Part shown: positions 1 to 7,544 of the stretch, piece after piece
Layout: the number at the start of each line of letters is the position of its first letter
Numbering within the stretch: the stretch's first letter is position 1
Assembly (NCBI GenBank): GCA_964369405.1
Contig: CAYJGB010000005.1
Coordinates: 35,777-99,776, forward strand
Length of the DNA stretch: 64,000 nt
Origin: CAYJFG01 sp964369405
GTDB taxonomy: Bacteria; Bacillota; Clostridia; Oscillospirales; Acutalibacteraceae
Direction of reading: 5' to 3'
Translations under genes and position numbers: made by a program
Notes under the pieces: model-generated
The model's database searches: none
The model's input: the letters and a program-made list of their open reading frames with translations, nothing else
What the model was told of the DNA's origin: nothing

Positions 1-1263
1 AAACCGGCTATAGGTATAGAAGTCCCTAATAAAACTATAACTACAGTTTCTATGAGAGAACTTATTGACTCGCATCAATTTAAAAGAGAGAAAAGTAAAC
101 TTACAGTTGTGTTAGGTAAAGATATATCTAATAACATAGTGTCAACAGATTTATCAAAAATGCCACATCTATTAGTTGCCGGAACTACTGGTTCTGGTAA
201 ATCGGTTTGTGTAAACTCTATTTTACTAAGTCTGCTTTATAAGGCAAAACCTAGCGAGGTTAAATTGTTACTTATTGACCCTAAAATGGTTGAGTTTTCA
301 AAGTATAAAGGTATACCACATTTGTTAATACCAGTTGTAGCAGATGTAAAAAAAGCTGCTGGTGCGTTAAATTGGGCAGTAAACGAAATGACTGAACGTT
401 ATAAATCATATGCAGCATATAACGTTAAAGATATAAAATCATATAATAATATGGTTAGTAAATACCATAAAAAATACGCTGATTTACCGTCTGATATGCC
501 AGTAGAGGATAGACCACTTACAGAAGAAGGCTTGCCAATACCAGAAAGCAAAATGCCACAAATAGTAATAGCGATTGATGAACTTGCAGACCTTATGATG
601 ACAGCCCCACACGAGGTAGAAGAGTCTATATGCAGACTAGCACAAAAAGCTAGAGCTTGTGGAATGCACTTAGTAATAGCAACACAAAGACCTAGTGTAA
701 ACGTAATTACAGGTGTAATTAAAGCAAATATACCAAGTAGAATTGCACTTAAAACATCATCACAAGTAGACTCAAGAACAATAATTGATGTTGCAGGTGC
801 AGAAAAATTAATTGGTAAAGGCGATATGTTGTTTGCACCAATAGGCTGTAATAAACCTTTAAGAGTACAAGGTTGTTTTGCATCAGATGAAGAAATAGAA
901 AATGTAACGGGATATATTAAAAAGTCTTATCAATCTGAGTATAACGAAGAGATAGTAGAAGAGATTGAAAAAATCGCAGCTACACAAATCACAGTAAAAG
1001 GTAAAGATGATTTATCAGATAGCTCAAATGATGAAGATAGAGATGAAATGCTAGAAACTGCTATAAAACTAGTAATTGAAGAGGGTCAAGCATCAACTTC
1101 ACATTTGCAAAGAAGATTAAGACTAGGTTATGCAAGAGCTGGCAGAATTATGGATACTATGGAACAAATGGGAATAGTAGGGCCATCACAAGGAGCAAAA
1201 CCTCGTGAAATATTAATGTCACATCAAGAATGGCTAGAGCGAGAACACATGAAGTCTGAATAA
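1..1263 (+). CDS. ftsK: FtsK/SpoIIIE DNA translocase, 3' part (5' end outside window)
   Basis: This is the C-terminal motor half of a septal DNA translocase, which pumps double-stranded DNA through the closing division or sporulation septum. The frame is open from base 1, so the gene starts upstream and the N-terminal membrane segments are not visible. Visible parts are the lead-in AIGIEVPN, the Walker A loop GTTGSGKS, a Walker B-like stretch IVIAIDELADLM, the family signature ATQRPSVNVITG, and the final winged-helix gamma domain (GQASTSHLQRRLRLGYARAGRIM in outline) that reads the KOPS/SRS sequences. The stop is followed by about 200 bases before rpsB, which has its own promoter. FtsK and SpoIIIE cannot be told apart without the N-terminus. 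Confidence 0.95.
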   Translation, partial: KPAIGIEVPNKTITTVSMRELIDSHQFKREKSKLTVVLGKDISNNIVSTDLSKMPHLLVAGTTGSGKSVCVNSILLSLLYKAKPSEVKLLLIDPKMVEFSKYKGIPHLLIPVVADVKKAAGALNWAVNEMTERYKSYAAYNVKDIKSYNNMVSKYHKKYADLPSDMPVEDRPLTEEGLPIPESKMPQIVIAIDELADLMMTAPHEVEESICRLAQKARACGMHLVIATQRPSVNVITGVIKANIPSRIALKTSSQVDSRTIIDVAGAEKLIGKGDMLFAPIGCNKPLRVQGCFASDEEIENVTGYIKKSYQSEYNEEIVEEIEKIAATQITVKGKDDLSDSSNDEDRDEMLETAIKLVIEEGQASTSHLQRRLRLGYARAGRIMDTMEQMGIVGPSQGAKPREILMSHQEWLEREHMKSE

Positions 1264-1328
1264 ATTATACTCAATTAAAAGTTAAACATAAAACCTATTA
1301 AAAGATTGTAAATTTCTTATAAAAAACA

Positions 1329-1357
1329 TTGCATTTGCAGAAAATGTATGTTATAAT
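1329..1357 (+). promoter_or_regulatory. Sigma-A promoter of rpsB-tsf
   Basis: The -35 box TTGCAT (1329-1334) and the -10 box TATAAT (1352-1357) are separated by 17 bases. Transcription would start near 1364, giving a leader of roughly 100 bases before rpsB. Confidence 0.75.
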
Positions 1358-1373
1358 ACTAAAGCATTACGCA

Positions 1374-1449
1374 CGCTAAGTAAATTTATCAGTTAGGTGC
1401 TGTAGCTATACAGTTTGCTGAATAAAGTTAGCGGAGGATATAAACCTAA
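1374..1449 (+). promoter_or_regulatory. Candidate structured, pseudoknotted 5' leader of rpsB
   Basis: Three helices can be paired by hand. CGCTAA (1374-1379) pairs with TTAGCG (1428-1433). CTGTA (1400-1404) pairs with TACAG (1409-1413) across a four-base loop. TTAGGT (1393-1398), inside the first helix, pairs with ACCTAA (1444-1449), outside it, which makes a pseudoknot. The last strand abuts the ribosome site AAGGAGG of rpsB, so the fold could block initiation. Autoregulation by S2 is known for gamma-proteobacterial rpsB; its use here is inference. Confidence 0.5.
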
Positions 1450-1462
1450 GGAGGAAATAAAA

Positions 1463-2200
1463 ATGTCAGTAATTTCAATGAAACAACTTTTAGAAGCAGG
1501 TGTTCACTTTGGACATCAAACAAGAAGATGGAACCCTAAAATGGCTGAATACATCTTCACAGAGAGAAATGGTATTTATATCATTGACCTACAAAAAACA
1601 GTTAAAAAATTAGAAGAGGCTTATGCTTTCATTCGTGACGTGTCTATGGACGGCAAAAATGTTTTATTTGTAGGAACAAAAAAACAAGCTCAAGATTCTG
1701 TTAAAGAAGAGGCTATTCGTGCTGAGTCTTACTATGTTAACGCTCGTTGGTTAGGTGGTATGATGACTAACTTTACAACAATCAAAAGAAGAATTGAGCG
1801 TTTAAAACAATTAAGAACAATGGAAACAGACGGTACATTTGAATTATTACCTAAAAAAGAAGTAATCAAGTTAAATCTAGAAATAGAAAAACTAGAAAAA
1901 TTCTTAGGTGGTATTAAAGATATGAAAGAAGCTCCAGGAGCTTTATTCATAGTTGACCCAAGAAAAGAAAGAATAGCAGTTGCAGAAGCTAAAAAATTAG
2001 GTATTCCAATAGTAGCTATTGTTGATACTAACTGTGACCCAGACGAAATTGACTATGTTATCCCAGGTAATGACGATGCTATACGTGCAGTTAAATTAAT
2101 TGCAGGAACAATAGCTAATGCTATTATCGAAGGTAGAGAAGGCAGAATGGGTGCAGCAGCTCAAGAAGAAAAAGAAACAGAAGAAACAACAGAAGAATAA
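1463..2200 (+). CDS. rpsB: 30S ribosomal protein S2
   Basis: S2 is a late-assembling small-subunit protein that lies at the head-body junction and helps recruit S1. The protein opens MSVISMKQLLEAGVHFGHQ and carries the typical RRWNPKM, FVGTKKQAQ and ARWLGGMMTNF blocks. Near the C-terminus are PGALFIVDPRKE and a segment on DTNCDPD. At 245 residues it has the normal length, ending in an acidic Glu/Thr-rich tail. An upstream in-frame ATG at 1415 is rejected because AAGGAGG sits eight bases before 1463 and homology begins there. It is co-transcribed with tsf 88 bases downstream, the usual bacterial pairing, and is preceded by a structured leader. Confidence 0.98.
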   Translation: MSVISMKQLLEAGVHFGHQTRRWNPKMAEYIFTERNGIYIIDLQKTVKKLEEAYAFIRDVSMDGKNVLFVGTKKQAQDSVKEEAIRAESYYVNARWLGGMMTNFTTIKRRIERLKQLRTMETDGTFELLPKKEVIKLNLEIEKLEKFLGGIKDMKEAPGALFIVDPRKERIAVAEAKKLGIPIVAIVDTNCDPDEIDYVIPGNDDAIRAVKLIAGTIANAIIEGREGRMGAAAQEEKETEETTEE

Positions 2201-2287
2201 TTTAATTTTAAAGTTAAAATAATAGATGGGAAAGATTAAGAGTTTTCCTAATAGATGTGTAATTTATTTTGAAAGGAATGTTTATTT

Positions 2288-3196
2288 ATGGCATTTACAG
2301 CTAAAGACGTAAAAGCATTAAGAGATAAAACTGGCTGTGGTATGATGGATTGCAAAAAAGCTTTAACAGAAGCTCAAGGCGATATGGACGCAGCAGTAGA
2401 CTTTTTAAGAGAACAAGGACTTGCAAAAGCAGAGAAAAAAAGTGGAAGAATTGCAGCAGAAGGTGTGGCTTATGCTACTACTAACGAAGATAACACAATC
2501 GGTGTTGTAATTGAAGTTAACGCAGAAACAGATTTCGTTGCAAAAAACGCAGATTTCCAAGCATTTGTAAACACTTGTGCAGTTACAGTTATGGAGCAAA
2601 ATCCAGCAGACGTAGCAACATTATTACAATGCACACCAGCAGGTAGCGAGCTAACAGTAGAAGCTATGTTACAAGAAAAAGTTTTAACAATTGGTGAAAA
2701 CATAGTAATTCGTCGCTTTATGCGTTATGAAGGACCTTGTGTAACTTATATTCACGCAGCTGGTAGAATTGGTGTTATGGTTAAATTTGATACAGATATC
2801 AAAGCAAATGATGCATTTGTTGCATTTGGTAGAGATATCGCAATGCAAATTGCAGCTGTTAACCCATCATTCTTAAATAAAGAAAGCGTATCAGCAGAAG
2901 AGTTAGAGCATGAGAAAAAAATACTTACAGAATTAGTATTAAACGAGGGTAAACCTGCTCAAATCGCTGAAAAAATCGTTATGGGTAAAATTGGTAAATT
3001 CTACAAAGAAAATTGCTTAATCGAGCAAGCGTTTGTTAAAGAACCAGATATATCTGTACAACAATATGTTGAAAGAGTAGCTAAAGATTTAGGCGGCTCA
3101 ATTAAAGTTGTTGACTTTGTACGTTTTGAAAAAGGCGAAGGCTTAGAAAAACGTGAAGATAATTTTGCAGAAGAAGTTGCAAATATGGTTAAATAA
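2288..3196 (+). CDS. tsf: Elongation factor Ts
   Basis: EF-Ts is the guanine-nucleotide exchange factor that recycles EF-Tu-GDP to EF-Tu-GTP in the cytoplasm. The N-terminal UBA-like domain contains the hallmark VKALRDKTGCGMMDCKKAL, followed by the core with VIEVNAETDFVAKN, the motif that contacts EF-Tu. The C-terminal part contains GKIGKFYKENCLIEQ and VARFEKGEG-like sequence. The length of 302 residues is normal. AAAGGA lies about ten bases before the ATG. The gene follows rpsB in one operon that ends at a strong terminator; pyrH and frr, which often follow, are absent here. Confidence 0.98.
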   Translation: MAFTAKDVKALRDKTGCGMMDCKKALTEAQGDMDAAVDFLREQGLAKAEKKSGRIAAEGVAYATTNEDNTIGVVIEVNAETDFVAKNADFQAFVNTCAVTVMEQNPADVATLLQCTPAGSELTVEAMLQEKVLTIGENIVIRRFMRYEGPCVTYIHAAGRIGVMVKFDTDIKANDAFVAFGRDIAMQIAAVNPSFLNKESVSAEELEHEKKILTELVLNEGKPAQIAEKIVMGKIGKFYKENCLIEQAFVKEPDISVQQYVERVAKDLGGSIKVVDFVRFEKGEGLEKREDNFAEEVANMVK

Positions 3197-3212
3197 TTTA
3201 GATTTTTATAAA

Positions 3213-3255
3213 CCCTGCTTTGCTAATTAATTGCAAAGCGGGGTGTTTGTTTTAT
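3213..3255 (+). terminator. Rho-independent terminator of rpsB-tsf
   Basis: An 11-base stem, CCCTGCTTTGC (3213-3223) with GCAAAGCGGGG (3233-3243), encloses an AT-rich loop. A T-rich run follows. Confidence 0.85.
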
Positions 3256-3476
3256 ATTATTGTGTTCTTTAGTCGTTGTAGATATATAGCATATGAAATT
3301 ATATTAGTCTCGCTTAGCCGTCTATAATTTCGCATAGTTGAGTTAAATTTAATAGGAATATGACAATATACCAATCAAATTTACCTTGCACTACAAAATT
3401 TTATTTCGACTATCCGTAAGAAAATAAAAGTTCAAATGCTATATGTTAAACGAAAGATTAGTTTGGAGATTGTTAT
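3256..3476. other. Non-coding spacer with inverted repeats before the glycosyltransferases
   Basis: No gene is visible. ATATAGCAT (3284-3292) and ATGCTATAT (3436-3444) are perfect inverted copies near the two ends. Nested inside, TATGAAATTATA (3292-3303) is mirrored imperfectly by TATAATTTCGCATA (3323-3336). This could be a long-range hairpin, a regulatory leader or a decayed MITE-like insertion. No clear promoter was found. Confidence 0.35.
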
Positions 3477-4553
3477 ATGAAAAAAGATATTAAATTTTCT
3501 GTTATCATACCAATGTATAATGCACAAAAATACATAAGAAAAACTTTAAAAAGCGTACTGAATCAAACATATATAAATTATGAAGTGATTATTATTAATG
3601 ATGGTTCTACTGATAATAGTTTGTCAATCTGTGAAGAGTTTAAAAAAGCCGATAAAAGAATTATTATTCATAACAAAAGTAATGAAGGCTTAGCAAAAGC
3701 AAGATTTGATGGTATAAATTTAGCTAATAGTGATTATATAGTTTTTTTAGATTCAGATGACTGGGTTGTATCTACAATGTTAGAAGTGTTTTATAAAAAT
3801 ATCTTAGAATCAGGTGCTGATATATTGCAAGCAAGTTTTAATTCTAAGTATAGGTTTTTATCAAAAAAACAAATAAAAAACAATTGTGAATTTGAAGCCA
3901 ATGAGTTGAGAGAAAAATATTTAGCTGATTTATTGGGAGCAGGTAATGTAGATACACCTTTATTTATATATGCTTGTGGTAAAGCGTATAAAACTGATGT
4001 TTTGAAACGTAATATGATTTTTCATAAAAAATTTCTTCCATTTGCCGAAGATGTTTATATGAATTTAATAGTTTATTCTGATAAAAATTTAGGTAAAATT
4101 AAAATTTTAGAAAATAGATTATGGTATTATAGAAAAGGCGTTGGGCTGTCTAGTAAGCAAGATACTTATAGATGGATTGATAATTATTTGTTAAAAAATG
4201 ATGCTTTAACAGATTTTTTAATCGATGTTGATGCATATACTGACGAGATTATATTTAAAGCACATCTTGAAATAGTATATATTGCAGTTAATGTGTTTTT
4301 AAACGAATATGATGAGAGTAAAGATGAAAGCATTGTGTTCAAGAAAATTTCAGAATATTTTTCTAACCCATTGTGGGTTAAAACACAATCTTATTTTAAA
4401 AATATTTGTACTCAATTAGATGAAGAAACTAAAGTTTTTGCTTATAGTTCTCCAGAACAATATATGGAACATATTAAATTAATGCAAAGTCAAATTACTA
4501 ATATAAAAAGAATTAAAAGTAAATGTTCAAAAATTATAAGAAATATAGTGTAA
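3477..4553 (+). CDS. Family 2 (GT-A) glycosyltransferase
   Basis: This probably adds a sugar from a nucleotide-sugar donor to a surface polysaccharide or teichoic-acid-like polymer on the cytoplasmic side of the membrane. Residues 1-120 form a GT-A fold: FSVIIPMYNAQKYIRKTL at the start, then VIIINDGSTDNS and the metal-binding block YIVFLDSDDWV (DSDD is the DXD motif). The rest, to residue 358, is a variable acceptor domain. The family is usually 300-360 residues long. GGAG lies eight bases before the ATG. It is followed 71 bases later by a second transferase, so the two may act in the same glycan pathway. The sugar is not predictable. Confidence 0.88.
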   Translation: MKKDIKFSVIIPMYNAQKYIRKTLKSVLNQTYINYEVIIINDGSTDNSLSICEEFKKADKRIIIHNKSNEGLAKARFDGINLANSDYIVFLDSDDWVVSTMLEVFYKNILESGADILQASFNSKYRFLSKKQIKNNCEFEANELREKYLADLLGAGNVDTPLFIYACGKAYKTDVLKRNMIFHKKFLPFAEDVYMNLIVYSDKNLGKIKILENRLWYYRKGVGLSSKQDTYRWIDNYLLKNDALTDFLIDVDAYTDEIIFKAHLEIVYIAVNVFLNEYDESKDESIVFKKISEYFSNPLWVKTQSYFKNICTQLDEETKVFAYSSPEQYMEHIKLMQSQITNIKRIKSKCSKIIRNIV

Positions 4554-4624
4554 AGCAGACATAATAATTCTCAATGTTTTATGATTTAGGCTTTGACTGT
4601 TATAAAAAATTAAGAGGTGATATT

Positions 4625-5413
4625 TTGATACCTAAAATTATTCATTATACATGGTTTGGAAAAAATGAAATGCCCGAAAAAGCAATTGAGAACTTGAATA
4701 GTTGGAAAAAACATTGTCCAAATTACGAGTTTAAATTGTGGAATGAAGATAACTTTGATGTTTCATCACATGAGTTTACAAAATATGCATATAAACTTAA
4801 AAAATATGCATTTGTTTCTGATGTGGTAAGATTATATGCAGTATATACAGAAGGTGGCATATATTTTGATTTAGGTGTAGAGATGTTTAAGTCAATTGAT
4901 GACCTAGTAAATTCATGCGATGCTTTTTTTGCTTTTCAAAATGAAATTTTAATTACGACTGGACTCGGGTTCGGAGCTGATAAAGGTAATATAATTGTTA
5001 AAAATATGTTAGAAGTATATAATAATATAGATATAACTGAAGATACAAAATTTTCATCAATTGCTTGTCCAAAGTTTAATACACAAACTTTGGTGAAAAT
5101 ATGTCCTCAAATTAAGATGAATGGGATGGCTCAAAATATTGATGGTATTAGATTATTATCGTGCTCTGAGTATTCAACAATGTTTAAAAATATGGGTTTT
5201 AAATCTTGGGTAACTGATAAAGAGAAAATTGTAATTCGTGAATATAAAGATACTGCATTAAAAAGGTTTTTAAAGAAAGAAAAGTTTATTAGTTATTGTA
5301 ATAGTCATAATAATATACTGTCTAAGGCATATTTGTTTTTTACTTATGAACTATTAGAGTATGGGTTTCTTCATTATCTAAAAAAACTTAAAATAAAATT
5401 GCAAAAAACATAA
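4625..5413 (+). CDS. GT32-type glycosyltransferase with altered DXD motif
   Basis: This resembles the OCH1/capsular sugar transferases of family GT32. The protein begins IPKIIHYTWFGKNEMP, then has the family block FVSDVVRLYAVYTEGGIYFD. The start is set at TTG 4625, because AGAGGTG sits five to six bases upstream and family members begin MIPKIIHY; an ATG at 4574 would add 17 residues unlike the family. In relatives the metal site reads YLDTDVE, with two aspartates in a DXD. Here it reads FDLGVE, so the second aspartate is a glycine (codon 4874-4876). The enzyme may use an altered metal site or be inactive. A terminator follows. Confidence 0.85.
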   Translation: MIPKIIHYTWFGKNEMPEKAIENLNSWKKHCPNYEFKLWNEDNFDVSSHEFTKYAYKLKKYAFVSDVVRLYAVYTEGGIYFDLGVEMFKSIDDLVNSCDAFFAFQNEILITTGLGFGADKGNIIVKNMLEVYNNIDITEDTKFSSIACPKFNTQTLVKICPQIKMNGMAQNIDGIRLLSCSEYSTMFKNMGFKSWVTDKEKIVIREYKDTALKRFLKKEKFISYCNSHNNILSKAYLFFTYELLEYGFLHYLKKLKIKLQKT

Positions 5414-5431
5414 GAAGTATAGTATAATGTA

Positions 5432-5460
5432 AAGCAGAGAGAATTATTCTTTCTGCTTTA
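5432..5460 (+). terminator. Terminator after the glycosyltransferase pair
   Basis: AAGCAGAGAGAAT pairs with ATTCTTTCTGCTT, with one G-T pair, and a short T-rich tail follows. It could work in both directions. Confidence 0.65.
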
Positions 5461-5494
5461 TTAGTTTTATAAAATAAATTTCGGAGTGATGATT

Positions 5495-6424
5495 TTGAAT
5501 ATACAAGAATTACAAAATAACAATCAAAAAACTGCATTTATTGCTATTGTAGGAAAAGCAAATGTAGGAAAGTCTTCTATACTTAACAAATTGTTAGGTC
5601 AAAAGATTGCAATAGTATCTAGCAAGCCACAAACTACTAGAACTAGAATTATGGGTGTTTTAACTGAAGAAGAAACACAACTTGTTTTTATAGATACTCC
5701 TGGTATGCACAAACCTAAAACTAATTTAGGGGACTATATGGTGCGTACAGTAAATCAATCTTTAGTAGGTGTTGATGCTTGTCTTTTAGTTGTTGAAGCA
5801 TTAAAAGACATATCAGAAATAGAAGAAATGCTAATTGATAAAATTATTAAAAATAATATACCAACAATACTAGCAATTAATAAAATAGATATGATTAAAA
5901 ATAAAGAGGAACTTATTTTAGTTATTGAAAAGTATAGTAAAAAGTGTGACTTTAAAGCAATTGTACCAGTGTCAGCTACAAATGAAAACGGTCTTGATTT
6001 GCTGAAAAAAGAACTTAAAACACTTGCACAAAGTGGAGAACATTTTTTTGAAGAAGATACTTTAACAGACCAACCAGAAAGAGTATTAGCAGGAGAAATA
6101 ATTAGAGAAAAAATATTACGACTAATGAATAAAGAAATACCACATGGCACAGCTGTAGTAATAGAAAAAATGAAAACTAGAGAAGATAGTTCTATAGTAG
6201 ATATAGAAGCAACAATTTACTGCGAAAAGGATAGCCATAAGGGAATAATAATAGGTAAAAAAGGTGCTATGCTTAAAAAAGTAGGAACTTATGCAAGAGA
6301 AGATATGGAAAAATTCTTTGATTGTAAAATCCACTTAGTATTATGGGTTAAAGTAAAAGAAGATTGGCGTAATAGAGATGGAATACTTAGAAGTTTAGGA
6401 TATGATAAAAATAATTTTGACTAA
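5495..6424 (+). CDS. era: GTPase Era
   Basis: Era is an essential GTPase that binds the 3' end of 16S rRNA and acts in 30S maturation. The G domain (about residues 10-170) has G1 GKANVGKSS, G2 TRTRIMG, G3 DTPGMHKP and G4 NKID. The C-terminal KH domain has the RNA-binding loop GIIIGKKGAMLKK and the ending WRNRDGILRSLGY, typical of Era rather than of other TRAFAC GTPases. TTG 5495 is preferred because GGAG lies eight bases before it; ATG 5489 and GTG 5486 sit too close to that site. The length is then 309 residues. The order era-yqzL-recO matches Bacillus. Confidence 0.96.
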   Translation: MNIQELQNNNQKTAFIAIVGKANVGKSSILNKLLGQKIAIVSSKPQTTRTRIMGVLTEEETQLVFIDTPGMHKPKTNLGDYMVRTVNQSLVGVDACLLVVEALKDISEIEEMLIDKIIKNNIPTILAINKIDMIKNKEELILVIEKYSKKCDFKAIVPVSATNENGLDLLKKELKTLAQSGEHFFEEDTLTDQPERVLAGEIIREKILRLMNKEIPHGTAVVIEKMKTREDSSIVDIEATIYCEKDSHKGIIIGKKGAMLKKVGTYAREDMEKFFDCKIHLVLWVKVKEDWRNRDGILRSLGYDKNNFD

Positions 6425-6537
6425 TATTTATTTTTTAAATCATAATACACATAACGACAATTTATGAAAAATGATGTATCTAAACACTAAATTAACATCT
6501 TTAATTTTGTAAAATTATTACAATATTTGTTCTACAA

Positions 6538-6566
6538 TTTACACGCTATAACAAACTATATATAGT
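6538..6566 (+). promoter_or_regulatory. Promoter upstream of yqzL-recO
   Basis: TTTACA (6538-6543) and TATAGT (6561-6566) are 17 bases apart, about 50 bases before the small yqzL-like gene. Confidence 0.55.
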
Positions 6567-6619
6567 GTATACTTATCTTATAGGAGTAATTCCTAATTTT
6601 AAGTAAAGGTGTGATTGGT

Positions 6620-6784
6620 GTGCGTGATTTTGACCCGTGGAACAATTTTTTACAATCAGGTAGTATATTTGACTATTTAACTTATAAAAATTTGCAAGAA
6701 GTTGACGAAGAAAATGGAAGCGTCAATGAGGGTTTGGCAGAGGAGCCAGAAAATGAAAATCAAGACAGATGGTTTAGTAATTAA
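6620..6784 (+). CDS. yqzL: Small YqzL-like protein
   Basis: This 54-residue gene lies between era and recO, where Bacillus and many Clostridia carry yqzL. It translates as MRDFDPWNNFLQSGSIFDYL and continues with TYKNLQE, then a very acidic tail. The aromatic-x-x-F-x-x-(S/T)G-(S/N)I-x-x-YL-x-(Y/F)K pattern is what defines the family; its function is unknown. GTG 6620 is chosen because AAGGTG lies eight bases upstream; an in-frame GTG at 6611 is less well placed. The last 32 bases overlap the start of recO in another frame, which suggests translational coupling. Confidence 0.72.
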   Translation: MRDFDPWNNFLQSGSIFDYLTYKNLQEVDEENGSVNEGLAEEPENENQDRWFSN

Positions 6785-7511
6785 AGAACAAGATATAGGA
6801 GAGCAAGACAGACTTTTAACTATATTAACTAGAGAAAATGGAATTATAAGAGTTTTTGCAAAAAATGTAAGGAATATAAAAAGTCCCAAAGGTAGCTCAA
6901 CAAGACTACTTTGTTACTCTTCTTTTGTAATATACAAAGGAAGAGATACATATTCGCTAAACGATGTAGAATTGATTGATATGTTTATACCACTTAGAAA
7001 AGATATAATTAAAATGTCTTTGGCACAATATTTTTGCGAACTTGCAATGTATTTTGTTGGTGAGAATATGCATTCTGAAATGTATTTAAGATTGATTTTG
7101 AATGCTTTATATATAGCAGGGAATACAAATAAACCACTAGGGCTTATAAAGTCGGCAACAGAACTTAGAATGTTGTGTCTAGCAGGTTATATGCCCAATT
7201 TGATTTATTGTAATGAATGTAATTGTTATGAAGACGAGCAAATGTGTTTTTTACCCAAAAGAGGTTTTTTAGTTTGTCTTTCGTGTATTAATGAAAATGA
7301 AGAGTATAGTAATGAAAGAATTATAAATTTAGGAATGGGTGCAACTACTGGTATGCGTCACTGTATATATTCAAAATTCGAGAAACTGTTTAGTTTTGAT
7401 TTGTCAAAAAATTCGCTTGAGCTGTTAGAAATGGCTAGTGAAGAATATATGGTGAATATATGTGAAAAAGTGTTGAAAACTTTAGATTTTTATAAAGTTA
7501 TTAGTAGTTAA
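6753..7511 (+). CDS. recO: DNA repair protein RecO
   Basis: RecO works with RecR and RecF to load RecA on SSB-coated single-stranded DNA and to anneal strands during recombinational repair. The N-terminal OB-fold begins MKIKTDGLVIKEQDIGEQDRL, the usual RecO start. The C-terminal part has a four-cysteine zinc site, CNEC near residue 155 and CLSC near residue 178, as in many Gram-positive RecO proteins. ATG 6753 is chosen because GAGGAG lies just before it and the family begins there; this start lies inside the yqzL-like gene. The length of 252 residues is normal. mutS2 follows 33 bases downstream. Confidence 0.95.
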   Translation: MKIKTDGLVIKEQDIGEQDRLLTILTRENGIIRVFAKNVRNIKSPKGSSTRLLCYSSFVIYKGRDTYSLNDVELIDMFIPLRKDIIKMSLAQYFCELAMYFVGENMHSEMYLRLILNALYIAGNTNKPLGLIKSATELRMLCLAGYMPNLIYCNECNCYEDEQMCFLPKRGFLVCLSCINENEEYSNERIINLGMGATTGMRHCIYSKFEKLFSFDLSKNSLELLEMASEEYMVNICEKVLKTLDFYKVISS

Positions 7512-7544
7512 GGATTAATTGTTTTAAGGTTGAAAGGGATTAAA

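Noticed and set aside
1415..1462. Earlier in-frame ATG for rpsB
   Set aside because: It lies within the structured leader; the AAGGAGG site and S2 homology point to 1463.
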